Positions 51,713-58,982 of a DNA stretch of 64,000 bases are shown one piece after another. Source of the DNA: UBA7398 sp964632545 (GTDB lineage Bacteria > Actinomycetota > Actinomycetes > Nanopelagicales > Nanopelagicaceae); contig CAZWBQ010000004.1 in assembly GCA_964632545.1 (NCBI GenBank), positions 28,599-92,598 of the forward strand, read 5' to 3'. Position 1 is the first letter of the stretch. Each line of letters opens with the position of its first letter. Under the pieces are notes generated by a model. That model worked only from the letters and a program-made list of their open reading frames with translations. It was not told where the DNA came from and did not search any database. Made by a program: the position numbers and the translations under genes.

Positions 51713-52416
51713 TATTTTTTGCGTTTACGGATGATAATAAATATAGAAAACGCGAGAGCGATAGCTAATACGATTGAGAGGATTTCACTCTTATCTATAT
51801 TGCCACCAAGTTCTCTATCTTTACTCTCTTCGTTGGAAGTGCCTTCACCAGGTTCGCCGTTTTTATTTGTGGCTATTAGCGGCTCAGCATTGGCAACCGG
51901 CATATCGATTTCAGTACCGCATTCAGTAGCGGGATAACCACCGATTCCGCAAATTAAACCGGATTTATCGGCGCGTACTTTTGTAACTGATTGCAATACT
52001 GCCAGGCCATTAGATTTTGCTGGGACGATAGCGCAATCTGTTATTACTTCTTTAGGAGTTTCGCCAGTTGGTGCGATCTCTGCAGTTCCAAAATCGACCA
52101 CAATGCCAACGCGAATCTTTCCGGCAACTTCGGATGTTCCGTCACATAGCGAAGCAAAATCTGGAGCCGCCATTGGTTCAGTTGCGGGAATGTCATTGCT
52201 ACTTGCAGTGAAAGTCCAACCTTCAACATCGCCATCTTTAAGAGTTGTTGTCGGACCAGTCATGGCAGCAGTCCACGCACTTGCACCAGCAGCAGCTTGG
52301 AAATAACCCCAGTAGCGATAGCCTTTATCAGCTTGCGCGCTCTGCGGAGTAATTAATGAAAGCGTAAGAAATGTTAATACGCTGATTAAAGAAACAGATT
52401 TTTTCTTAAGTAACAC
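51712..52416 (-). CDS. Secreted, membrane-anchored protein of the cobalamin ECF operon (unknown role)
   Basis: A 234-residue exported protein: signal peptide (KSVSLISVLTFLTLSLITPQSAQA), an extracytoplasmic domain starting DKGYRYWGYFQAAAGASAW with five cysteines (SLCDGT, TDCAIV, LICGIGG, ATECGT among them), and a C-terminal transmembrane helix followed by RKRKK. I recall a similar first gene in the ECF operon of Streptomyces (SCO2322 region), with no function assigned. I start at the GTG at 52416, which has GGAGAG six bases upstream; the frame runs on to 52509 but that is riboswitch leader. It may bind or present cobalamin outside the membrane; this is inference. Confidence 0.8.
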   Translation of the reverse strand: MLLKKKSVSLISVLTFLTLSLITPQSAQADKGYRYWGYFQAAAGASAWTAAMTGPTTTLKDGDVEGWTFTASSNDIPATEPMAAPDFASLCDGTSEVAGKIRVGIVVDFGTAEIAPTGETPKEVITDCAIVPAKSNGLAVLQSVTKVRADKSGLICGIGGYPATECGTEIDMPVANAEPLIATNKNGEPGEGTSNEESKDRELGGNIDKSEILSIVLAIALAFSIFIIIRKRKK

Positions 52417-52422
52417 AGTGAT

Positions 52423-52428
52423 CTCTCC
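52423..52428 (-). promoter_or_regulatory. Ribosome-binding site fixing the start of the ECF operon
   Basis: GGAGAG, six bases (ATCACT) before the GTG at 52416. Confidence 0.55.
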
Positions 52429-52504
52429 ATTAATTATGGGAGCCTCACGGAAGCGAAAAGTTTTAACAATTCCGCCCCGCAAACCTCGACGGGTGGTAGA
52501 TATA

Positions 52505-52595
52505 TTCAAATCCAGGTAATCCGACTTAGCGATTAAATCGCCTTACGGTTGCGGGTCAGCGTCGGATTTGCACCGACTTCCCCTGATGATTCGAA
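52505..52595 (-). promoter_or_regulatory. Cobalamin riboswitch aptamer
   Basis: On the minus strand the conserved core is present in order: GGGGAAGTCGGTGCAAATCC, GACGCTGACCCGCAACCGTA and AAGTCGGATTACCTGG. A closing helix P1 pairs TTCGAATC with GATTTGAA at the two ends. It lies about 90 bases before the first gene of an ECF operon. About 60 bases of expression platform follow, with a GC-rich ACCCGTCGAGG stretch that could pair to hide the ribosome-binding site. Confidence 0.88.
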
Positions 52596-52672
52596 TTATT
52601 AAGTTGTGCGCGTAGATAACCACATTGTCATCGCATTAGCAACGAGGACTCGCAATATCTCTAATCAGCCCT

Positions 52673-52678
52673 TAGGCT
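52673..52678 (+). promoter_or_regulatory. -10 box of the aldo/keto reductase gene
   Basis: TAGGCT, six bases (AAGAAA) before the ATG at 52685. Confidence 0.55.
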
Positions 52679-52684
52679 AAGAAA

Positions 52685-53686
52685 ATGGAATATAGAAAAC
52701 TTGGTAATTCTGGCCTTTACATCTCAGAAATTTCCTATGGAAATTGGATCACACATGGCTCGCAAGTTGAACAAGATGCTGCGATCAAGTGCGTGCGCAC
52801 TGCCTTTGATGTAGGCATCACCACCTTTGATACTGCTGATGTCTATGCCGCAACTAAAGCTGAGAGCGTGCTCGGTAAAGCGCTTAAAGGAGTGCGCCGT
52901 GAATCCTATGAAGTTTTCACTAAAGTTTATTGGCCGACTGGACCCGGCAAAAATGATCGTGGGCTTTCTCGCAAGCACATCATGGAATCTTGCAACGCTT
53001 CGCTTAAGCGTCTAAATACCGATCATATTGATTTATATCAAGCCCATCGATTTGATTATGAAACTCCACTTGAAGAAACACTTAGCGCATTTGATGATTT
53101 AATCCGGCAAGGCAAAGTTAGTTACATTGGTTTTTCAGAATGGAACGCATCCCAAATTAGCGCAGCTTTAAAAATTCAAGATGCGCACGGCTATAACAGA
53201 TTTATTTCTAGCCAACCGCAATATTCAGCACTTTGGCGCGTAATTGAAGCTGAAGTTGATCCAATCTGCGTTAAAGAAGGGATCGGACATATTGTTTGGT
53301 CGCCAATGGCACAAGGTGCGTTGAGTGGGAAATATTTGCCGGGCAAGAAACCACCAGCTGGTTCCCGCGCTACCGATAAAAAAAGCGGTGCAAATATGAT
53401 TAAACGTTGGATGCGCGATGATGTGCTGACGGCCGTTCAAAATCTAACACCAATTGCAAAGAGCGTTGATTTATCGTTAGCGCAACTAGCAATTGCCTGG
53501 GTATTGCAAAATCAGAATGTATCGAGCGCAATTGTTGGTGCGACGAAGCCTTCTCAAATCAAAGAGAACGTTAAAGCTAGCGGTGTTAAATTGGATAGCG
53601 AAACCATGAAGAAGATCGATCTTGTGCTTGGCACATTGCCAGAGCGAGATCCTGCGCAAACAATTAGCCCTAACCCAAGAGCTTAA
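52685..53686 (+). CDS. Aldo/keto reductase (AKR6/YghZ-like)
   Basis: A 333-residue NADPH-dependent reductase. The catalytic tetrad residues can be placed: Asp and Tyr in TFDTADVYAATKAESVLG, Lys in VFTKVYWPTG, and His in LYQAHRFD. The C-terminal cofactor part has AIVGATKPSQIKENVKA. It resembles potassium-channel beta-subunit-like reductases. The substrate is unknown; probably aldehyde detoxification. Confidence 0.92.
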   Translation: MEYRKLGNSGLYISEISYGNWITHGSQVEQDAAIKCVRTAFDVGITTFDTADVYAATKAESVLGKALKGVRRESYEVFTKVYWPTGPGKNDRGLSRKHIMESCNASLKRLNTDHIDLYQAHRFDYETPLEETLSAFDDLIRQGKVSYIGFSEWNASQISAALKIQDAHGYNRFISSQPQYSALWRVIEAEVDPICVKEGIGHIVWSPMAQGALSGKYLPGKKPPAGSRATDKKSGANMIKRWMRDDVLTAVQNLTPIAKSVDLSLAQLAIAWVLQNQNVSSAIVGATKPSQIKENVKASGVKLDSETMKKIDLVLGTLPERDPAQTISPNPRA

Positions 53687-53694
53687 TTAATCGG

Positions 53695-54249
53695 TTAGAA
53701 CGAATCGCCGCGCTTAATTTGTGGCGAGGGCGCACGCAATCTTCTAATTTGAGTCGAGCGTAACCAGCCATACATTCCGATGCCTTTAGTGCTTTCGTTA
53801 GGGAAGCGAGCCGCAACCTCCTTCTTTAATTTACGACTAAGTAAAATTCCATCAATTATTGAAAATAGTAGACATGAGTACATCAACATGATCGCGAAGA
53901 ATTGAATGTAGGCAATTGGAATTACTGTCAGAATTAGAACTAACATAACTATTGGCAAGAAATATTCACCGATAGATCTGCGGGCGTCCACATAATTTCG
54001 AATAAATCTTTTCACTTGGCCACGATCTCTTGGTGGCATCGCACTTTCTTCACCGCGCATATAAGCCGCACGGGTCTGGACTCGTTGTTGGCGCAATTGT
54101 TCGCGTTGCAACTTTTTTCCTGCTTTAGTTGATGCAGGTGCTAAGCGATTTGAAACATTTGCTTGCTCGGCAACTTTCCGTTTTGGAGTTGGCCGGCCTT
54201 TACCTGCAGCAGGCTTTTCAGAAGCGGAATCAGATTTTTTAGGGCTCAT
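53695..54249 (-). CDS. DUF3043 family membrane protein
   Basis: A 184-residue actinobacterial protein. A basic, Ala/Pro-rich N-terminal tail (~1-80) is followed by GQVKRFIRNYVDARRSIGEYFLPIVM, the DUF3043 core, with two hydrophobic helices and a positively charged C terminus. In mycobacteria the homologue (Rv2197c) lies near ctaC and the bc1 genes, matching the cta genes here. The ATG lies six bases after a TACCTT that sits inside the end of nadA. Confidence 0.85.
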   Translation of the reverse strand: MSPKKSDSASEKPAAGKGRPTPKRKVAEQANVSNRLAPASTKAGKKLQREQLRQQRVQTRAAYMRGEESAMPPRDRGQVKRFIRNYVDARRSIGEYFLPIVMLVLILTVIPIAYIQFFAIMLMYSCLLFSIIDGILLSRKLKKEVAARFPNESTKGIGMYGWLRSTQIRRLRAPSPQIKRGDSF

Positions 54250-54253
54250 CTGA

Positions 54254-55402
54254 CTAAGGTAAAGCCAACATTCGCTCTAGCGCAACTTTCGCGTTTAAGG
54301 CAGTCTCAGAATCGACCTTGATTTGATTAACTAAACGTCCATTTACCAAAGTTTCCATCGCCCAAACTAAGTGGGGGAGGTCAATTCGATTCATGGTTGA
54401 GCAGTAACAGATTGTTTTATCCAGAAAGAGGATAGTTTTATCTGGGTTTGCATTTGCTAATCGTTGCACCAAGTTTAATTCGGTACCAATCGCCCACTTG
54501 CTACCAGCAGGAGAAGAGGCAACTGTATTTATTATCGCTTCAGTACTGCCAACTACATCGGCTGCCGAAACTACATCATTTTGACATTCTGGATGCACTA
54601 ACACTTTAACGCCTGGGACTCGTTCCCGGATATCTTTAACATTATCGATTGAAAATCTGCCGTGCACTGAGCAATGGCCACGCCATAAAATAACTTTGGC
54701 TTTTCTAATCTGATCATCAGTTAAACCACCGCGTGGTTTCCAAGGATTCCAAAGCACACAATCATCAAGTGTTAGTCCAAGCGAAAGAACTGCAGTATTA
54801 CGACCCAAATGTTGATCTGGTAAAAAAAGAATCTTCTCGCCTTTTTCAAATGCCCAGGACATCGCTCGTTTTGCATTAGAGGAAGTACAGACGGTACCGC
54901 CGTTTTTTCCAGTGAAAGATTTAATAGCGGCAGTGGAATTCATATAAGTCACCGGAATTGTTTTAGTTGCAATACCTAGCTCTGTTAAGACTTTCCAACA
55001 TTCATCTACTTGCGCAGCAGATGCCATATCTGCCATAGAACAGCCAGCGGCTAAATCCGGCAAAATTACTTTTTGATTTTCAGAGGTGAGGATGTCAGCA
55101 CTTTCCGCCATAAAATGCACGCCACAAAAGAAAATGTATTGAGCGCTTGTGTTTGCAGCAGCCGCTTGCGCTAACTTAAATGAATCTCCAGTTATATCTG
55201 CGAATTGAATAACTTCATCTCGTTGGTAATGGTGGCCAAGGATCATCGCTTTATCGCCAAGAGCGGCCCGGGCTTTCTTCGCGCGGTCGACTAACTCAGG
55301 GTCGCTAGCTTTTGGGAGTTCACCATCGCAAGAAACCCCACGTTCACTTCTTAGATCCGCGCCTTGGCCAAGAAGTAGTAGCTGGGTTAGCGATACTGAC
55401 AT
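54254..55402 (-). CDS. nadA: Quinolinate synthase
   Basis: A 382-residue 4Fe-4S enzyme that condenses iminoaspartate with dihydroxyacetone phosphate to quinolinate for NAD synthesis. Features: AMILGHHYQRDEVIQFADITGDSF, YIFFCGVHFMAESADIL (first cluster Cys), CSMADMA, VHPECQND (second) and ICYCSTMNRIDLPHLV (third). nadB and nadC are not in the window. The ATG is six bases after TACTAT. Confidence 0.95.
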   Translation of the reverse strand: MSVSLTQLLLLGQGADLRSERGVSCDGELPKASDPELVDRAKKARAALGDKAMILGHHYQRDEVIQFADITGDSFKLAQAAAANTSAQYIFFCGVHFMAESADILTSENQKVILPDLAAGCSMADMASAAQVDECWKVLTELGIATKTIPVTYMNSTAAIKSFTGKNGGTVCTSSNAKRAMSWAFEKGEKILFLPDQHLGRNTAVLSLGLTLDDCVLWNPWKPRGGLTDDQIRKAKVILWRGHCSVHGRFSIDNVKDIRERVPGVKVLVHPECQNDVVSAADVVGSTEAIINTVASSPAGSKWAIGTELNLVQRLANANPDKTILFLDKTICYCSTMNRIDLPHLVWAMETLVNGRLVNQIKVDSETALNAKVALERMLALP

Positions 55403-55408
55403 GAGTCA

Positions 55409-55414
55409 ATAGTA
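55409..55414 (-). promoter_or_regulatory. -10 box of nadA
   Basis: TACTAT, six bases (TGACTC) before the ATG at 55402. Confidence 0.55.
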
Positions 55415-55461
55415 TGCCGACACGGCTAGCTTGGCCGAATGGCGAAGCTAAAAAAGGCAGG

Positions 55462-55467
55462 TAGAGT
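55462..55467 (+). promoter_or_regulatory. -10 box of the A-type Fe-S carrier gene
   Basis: TAGAGT, six bases (TCGGGT) before the ATG at 55474. Confidence 0.55.
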
Positions 55468-55473
55468 TCGGGT

Positions 55474-55842
55474 ATGACTACCGAAACAACCACACCAGCT
55501 AGCACTACAAATTCAGTCACTTCAATCGCGTTGACCGCTGTTGCAGCAGAGAAAGTTGCTGCGCTATTGGCTCAAGAGGATCGTAATGATTTAAGCCTTC
55601 GCGTTGCAGTACAACCTGGTGGATGTTCTGGACTTCGTTACCAACTATATTTTGATGATCGCTCAATGGAAGGCGATACCGTTACTGAATTTGGTTCTGT
55701 AAAAGTTGTGACTGACAAGATGAGCACTCCATATTTAATGGGTGCAACCGTAGATTTCGTAGATACCATTCAAAAACAAGGCTTCACAATTGATAACCCA
55801 AACGCAGGTAGTTCATGCGCTTGTGGCGATTCTTTTAATTAA
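55474..55842 (+). CDS. erpA: A-type iron-sulfur cluster carrier (ErpA/IscA family)
   Basis: A 122-residue A-type carrier. The three conserved cysteines are in VQPGGCSGLRYQLYFDD and SSCACGDSF. Such proteins pass Fe-S clusters to enzymes such as the neighbouring NadA and LipA. It matches Rv2204c in mycobacteria. The first ~20 residues are Thr/Ser-rich and poorly conserved. Confidence 0.93.
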   Translation: MTTETTTPASTTNSVTSIALTAVAAEKVAALLAQEDRNDLSLRVAVQPGGCSGLRYQLYFDDRSMEGDTVTEFGSVKVVTDKMSTPYLMGATVDFVDTIQKQGFTIDNPNAGSSCACGDSFN

Positions 55843-55858
55843 TCTAAACCTTCGCGAC

Positions 55859-55864
55859 TAGCCT
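55859..55864 (+). promoter_or_regulatory. -10 box of the PfkB kinase gene
   Basis: TAGCCT, six bases (CTCCTT) before the ATG at 55871. Confidence 0.55.
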
Positions 55865-55870
55865 CTCCTT

Positions 55871-56860
55871 ATGAAAATCGCAGTAGCCGGCTCGGTCGGG
55901 CGCGACCATTTAATGACCTTTCCAGGAAAATTTACCGATTCACTAGTTGCAGGTTCTCTGGAAAAAGTTTCTTTATCTTTTTTAGTTGATGGACTTGATG
56001 TTCGAAGAGGTGGCTGCGCCGCAAATATTGCATTCAGTATGGGCGTACTTGGATTAAGCCCAGTTTTACTTTCTGCGGTAGGAAAAGATTGGGTTGATTA
56101 TGAAGCTTGGTTAACACGTCACGGTGTTGTTACAACGCACGTTTGGGTCTCGGAAACTTTACACACTGCGCAATTCATGGTCACGACCGATACTGAGCTA
56201 AACCAGATAGCTTCATTTTTCCCAGGTGCGATGAGCGAAGCAAGAAATATTGAACTTGCTCCAGTGATGGAAAAAACTGGAGTATTTGACCTAGTTGTAA
56301 TTTCGCCAGATGATCCGGAAGCGATGTTGCGCCACACCGAGACTTGTCGCGAGAAACGAATTCCATTTGCAGCCGATCCTTCACAACAGATGGCGCGAAT
56401 GAGCGGTGAAGAGATAAAAAAATTAATTGACGGTGCAACTTATTTGTTCATGAATGAGTATGAACTGGCACTTGCAATTCAAAAAACTGGTTGGAGTGAT
56501 GCCGAGATTCTAGAAAGAGTTGAAACTCGCGTAACTACGCTGGGATCTGCTGGCGCAAAAGTAGAACGTCGCGGCAATAGCGAGGTTCGAGTCGGCGTTC
56601 CAAAAGAGAGAGCGAAAGTTGATCCAACCGGAGTGGGCGATTCTTTCCGTTCTGGGTTTATCGCTGGCGTGGCATGGGGACTTAACGATGAGCGATGTGC
56701 ACAACTTGGTTCAATGATTGCTACCTATGTAATTGAAACTAAGGGAACGCAGGAGTATCGCTTTACTAGATCAGAATTCGTAACGAGATTTGCGGAATCA
56801 TATGGAAAGAACGCAGCATCAGAGATCGAAAAACATCTTCCAATTATGGAGAACGCTTAA
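55871..56860 (+). CDS. PfkB-family carbohydrate kinase (adenosine kinase-like)
   Basis: A 329-residue ribokinase-fold kinase. The substrate-side glycine motif is in LDVRRGGCAANIAFSMGVLG, the catalytic base and anion hole in VDPTGVGDSFRSGFIAGVAWG (Asp in GVGDS), and the middle PFAADPSQQMARMSGEEI is typical. It is similar in place and pattern to AdoK (Rv2202c), an adenosine kinase, next to cta genes. The stop shares TTAA with tusA. Confidence 0.88.
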   Translation: MKIAVAGSVGRDHLMTFPGKFTDSLVAGSLEKVSLSFLVDGLDVRRGGCAANIAFSMGVLGLSPVLLSAVGKDWVDYEAWLTRHGVVTTHVWVSETLHTAQFMVTTDTELNQIASFFPGAMSEARNIELAPVMEKTGVFDLVVISPDDPEAMLRHTETCREKRIPFAADPSQQMARMSGEEIKKLIDGATYLFMNEYELALAIQKTGWSDAEILERVETRVTTLGSAGAKVERRGNSEVRVGVPKERAKVDPTGVGDSFRSGFIAGVAWGLNDERCAQLGSMIATYVIETKGTQEYRFTRSEFVTRFAESYGKNAASEIEKHLPIMENA

Positions 56861-57066
56861 CTCTTTTTAGTTATTAAGAATTCACTCCCACTTATTTGAG
56901 CAACTTCATTGCTTGTCATTCGAGCCCAAGCTTTTAGATCTATCCAAGTGGCTGGGTCATCACTTAAGAGCGTAATCGCGCCACCAATCGCCATTGAACT
57001 TAAAAGCTTCGCACTCTCAATGATTGGACGTGGACAGCGCATCCCTATGCAATTTAATCGCTCCAT
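56857..57066 (-). CDS. tusA: TusA-family sulfurtransferase
   Basis: A 69-residue TusA-type sulfur carrier with the signature CIGMRCPRPIIESAK, where the second cysteine carries the persulfide. The ATG at 57066 is one base after the stop of the cysteine desulfurase gene. In some actinobacteria the two domains are, as I recall, one fused polypeptide. It likely receives sulfur from that desulfurase for tRNA thiolation or cofactor synthesis. Confidence 0.9.
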   Translation of the reverse strand: MERLNCIGMRCPRPIIESAKLLSSMAIGGAITLLSDDPATWIDLKAWARMTSNEVAQISGSEFLITKKS

Positions 57067-57067
57067 C

Positions 57068-58165
57068 TCATTCCAAACGCGCGAGTGCAATTTCACTCTT
57101 TAAAACTGCTAAAAATTCATCAATAGTTGCATCAGTAATTCCCGGTTTGAAAGTCAAGCGAATATTGCCATGAGTCAATACCTCCATGGCCGCGAGCACA
57201 TGGCTTGGCGCTAAATCTGCGGCGCTACATGCTGACCCGGAATCAACTAGAAATCCAGCCATTTCCAATTTCCGTAACAATTCCTCGGCTTGCACATATA
57301 GGAAGGAGATCGAAAGCTTTCTTGGATCGCAATTTGCAAAGCTTCCTGCAATATCGGCATCTGCAATATTTGCAGTTACAAATTCGCGTACCTTTATATT
57401 TAATTGCGCGGCTTTTACAGAATTAACTTCAAACTCCTTATCGGAATTTTCTAAAGCGACCACACTTGCGAGAAAGAGCGGAATTGAAAATTCATTTGAT
57501 GCGCGGGCATGATCAATATGAGGGAGTGGGTTAATCCAGTTTGCGTTCTGCCGGATCGCAAGGATGGCGATTCCTTTCGGACCACCCCAAGAAGTTGCAT
57601 CCCAGAGCGCAGTACTCCAATTTTCTGGTAGCTCTGCGACGCTACTAGCACTAGTCATATCGGCGAATATTTTGGCGCTCGATAAGTTTGGTCCGCTGAT
57701 AGATCCATTTGATAATTGTTTTACGCCAGTTTCACGATTTGTAGATTGCCATATCACTACATTTTCAGCGCTTGGTTTAATATTTGAATAATCAACGGCG
57801 CCCGACAGATCGCATTCTAAAACCTGAACTTTGCCACCACTGTTTTGGTGTGACCGTGCAATCGCAAAAATATCTTTACGGTCAATTGCGCTCTGAATCA
57901 AGATTGAATTTGGTTGCAGCAGGCCAGATATAGCTAAGTGAAAGCCCAGGTTTAGATCCGAAAGTATTTCTATTTCGCTTGCCGAAATTTTTAGAAATTT
58001 AGCCAAGTTCTCTTTTGCGCCATTTAATAGGATCGCTAATTCTGCAGATTGGTTATGAATTTTGGTTGGGTCGCGCCAGCCACGCTCGAATAGGTCGACT
58101 AATAGCCCTGCCGCCATTTCATGGATAGGGCTGTCACTCTGGAAATCTCCTGTGATACGAACCAC
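57068..58165 (-). CDS. Cysteine desulfurase-like aminotransferase class V
   Basis: A 365-residue PLP enzyme of the NifS/IscS type. The PLP-binding lysine is in TSWGGPKGIAILAIRQ and the persulfide cysteine in VDSGSACSAADLAPSHVLAAM. Divergent stretches in the first 150 residues make it more distant from IscS. With tusA one base downstream it forms a sulfur-transfer pair. The GTG at 58165 is favoured by TACCGT seven bases upstream. Confidence 0.88.
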   Translation of the reverse strand: MVRITGDFQSDSPIHEMAAGLLVDLFERGWRDPTKIHNQSAELAILLNGAKENLAKFLKISASEIEILSDLNLGFHLAISGLLQPNSILIQSAIDRKDIFAIARSHQNSGGKVQVLECDLSGAVDYSNIKPSAENVVIWQSTNRETGVKQLSNGSISGPNLSSAKIFADMTSASSVAELPENWSTALWDATSWGGPKGIAILAIRQNANWINPLPHIDHARASNEFSIPLFLASVVALENSDKEFEVNSVKAAQLNIKVREFVTANIADADIAGSFANCDPRKLSISFLYVQAEELLRKLEMAGFLVDSGSACSAADLAPSHVLAAMEVLTHGNIRLTFKPGITDATIDEFLAVLKSEIALARLE

Positions 58166-58172
58166 CCTTGGA

Positions 58173-58178
58173 ACGGTA
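58173..58178 (-). promoter_or_regulatory. -10 box of the cysteine desulfurase gene
   Basis: TACCGT, seven bases before the GTG at 58165. Confidence 0.4.
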
Positions 58179-58211
58179 CTAGGTCAGCGCGAACTCCGCG
58201 AAATGGACGGT

Positions 58212-58217
58212 TATCCT
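58212..58217 (+). promoter_or_regulatory. -10 box of ctaC
   Basis: TATCCT, six bases (TACCCA) before the ATG at 58224. Confidence 0.5.
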
Positions 58218-58223
58218 TACCCA

Positions 58224-58982
58224 ATGTCCCGCCTAACTAGGTTTACAACTACCGGAGTTGTCGTTGCGGCAAGCGCGATTCTCACAACTAGTTGTTCAAG
58301 TAAAGATACTTTTGGTTTTGGCTTTGATCATGGACTATCGAGCGTAAATGACATTTCGCTGCCACTTTGGCAAGGTGCTTGGATCACCGCACTTGTCGTC
58401 GGGGCATTTACGGCAGCGTTAATTTTTTGGGCGGCAATTTTTCACCGCAAGAAAGATGAGAATTTTCCAAAGCAAACTCGTTACAACATCCCAACTGAAA
58501 TCGCTTACACGGTAATTCCGTTTGTAATTGTTGCGGTGCTCTTTGGCTATACCGCAGTTGCCGAATCAAATATCACCAAAGTTTCGCCAGCGACTTCTAC
58601 CGAGGTTCACGATATAGGTGTGAATGCGATTCAATGGTCTTGGCAGTTTAATTACAAAGAGGCAGGCCCAGGCACAACTATTACCGGTACACCTGCAAAA
58701 CCGCCGGTGCTCTATATGCCACTCGGTGAACGAGTTAGGTTTACTTTAACTTCAAGCGATGTTGATCATGGATTCTGGATTCCAGCCTTCATGATTCAAA
58801 TGATGAACTTGCCTGGCGTAGAAAATCATCTGGAATTTTCCGCAAATAAATTGGGCACATTTCCTGGTCGTTGCAACATGCTTTGTGGACGGAACCATTC
58901 ACAAATGTTATTTACGGTAAAAGTTGTTACACCATCAGAGTACGCAACTTATATTGCTAATTTGAAAGCGGGGCAGAAATGA
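58224..58982 (+). CDS. ctaC: Cytochrome c oxidase subunit II
   Basis: A 252-residue subunit that carries the CuA centre and accepts electrons from cytochrome c. A lipoprotein-type signal ends at ILTTSC, then two transmembrane helices (about residues 50-130) and the cupredoxin domain with DHGFWIPAFMIQM and the CuA loop GRCNMLCGRNHSQM. In that loop the residue usually Glu between the cysteines is Met219. I start at 58224 because the -10 box spacing fits; an upstream frame runs to 58062 but would overlap the desulfurase gene. It overlaps ctaD as ATGA. Confidence 0.94.
   Translation: MSRLTRFTTTGVVVAASAILTTSCSSKDTFGFGFDHGLSSVNDISLPLWQGAWITALVVGAFTAALIFWAAIFHRKKDENFPKQTRYNIPTEIAYTVIPFVIVAVLFGYTAVAESNITKVSPATSTEVHDIGVNAIQWSWQFNYKEAGPGTTITGTPAKPPVLYMPLGERVRFTLTSSDVDHGFWIPAFMIQMMNLPGVENHLEFSANKLGTFPGRCNMLCGRNHSQMLFTVKVVTPSEYATYIANLKAGQK

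Noticed and set aside
52417..52509. N-terminal extension of the first gene of the cobalamin ECF operon
   Set aside because: The extension is the riboswitch expression platform; a ribosome-binding site and signal peptide fix the start at 52416.
58062..58223. N-terminal extension of ctaC
   Set aside because: It would overlap the start of the divergent desulfurase gene and precede the lipoprotein signal peptide; a -10 box fits the later start.
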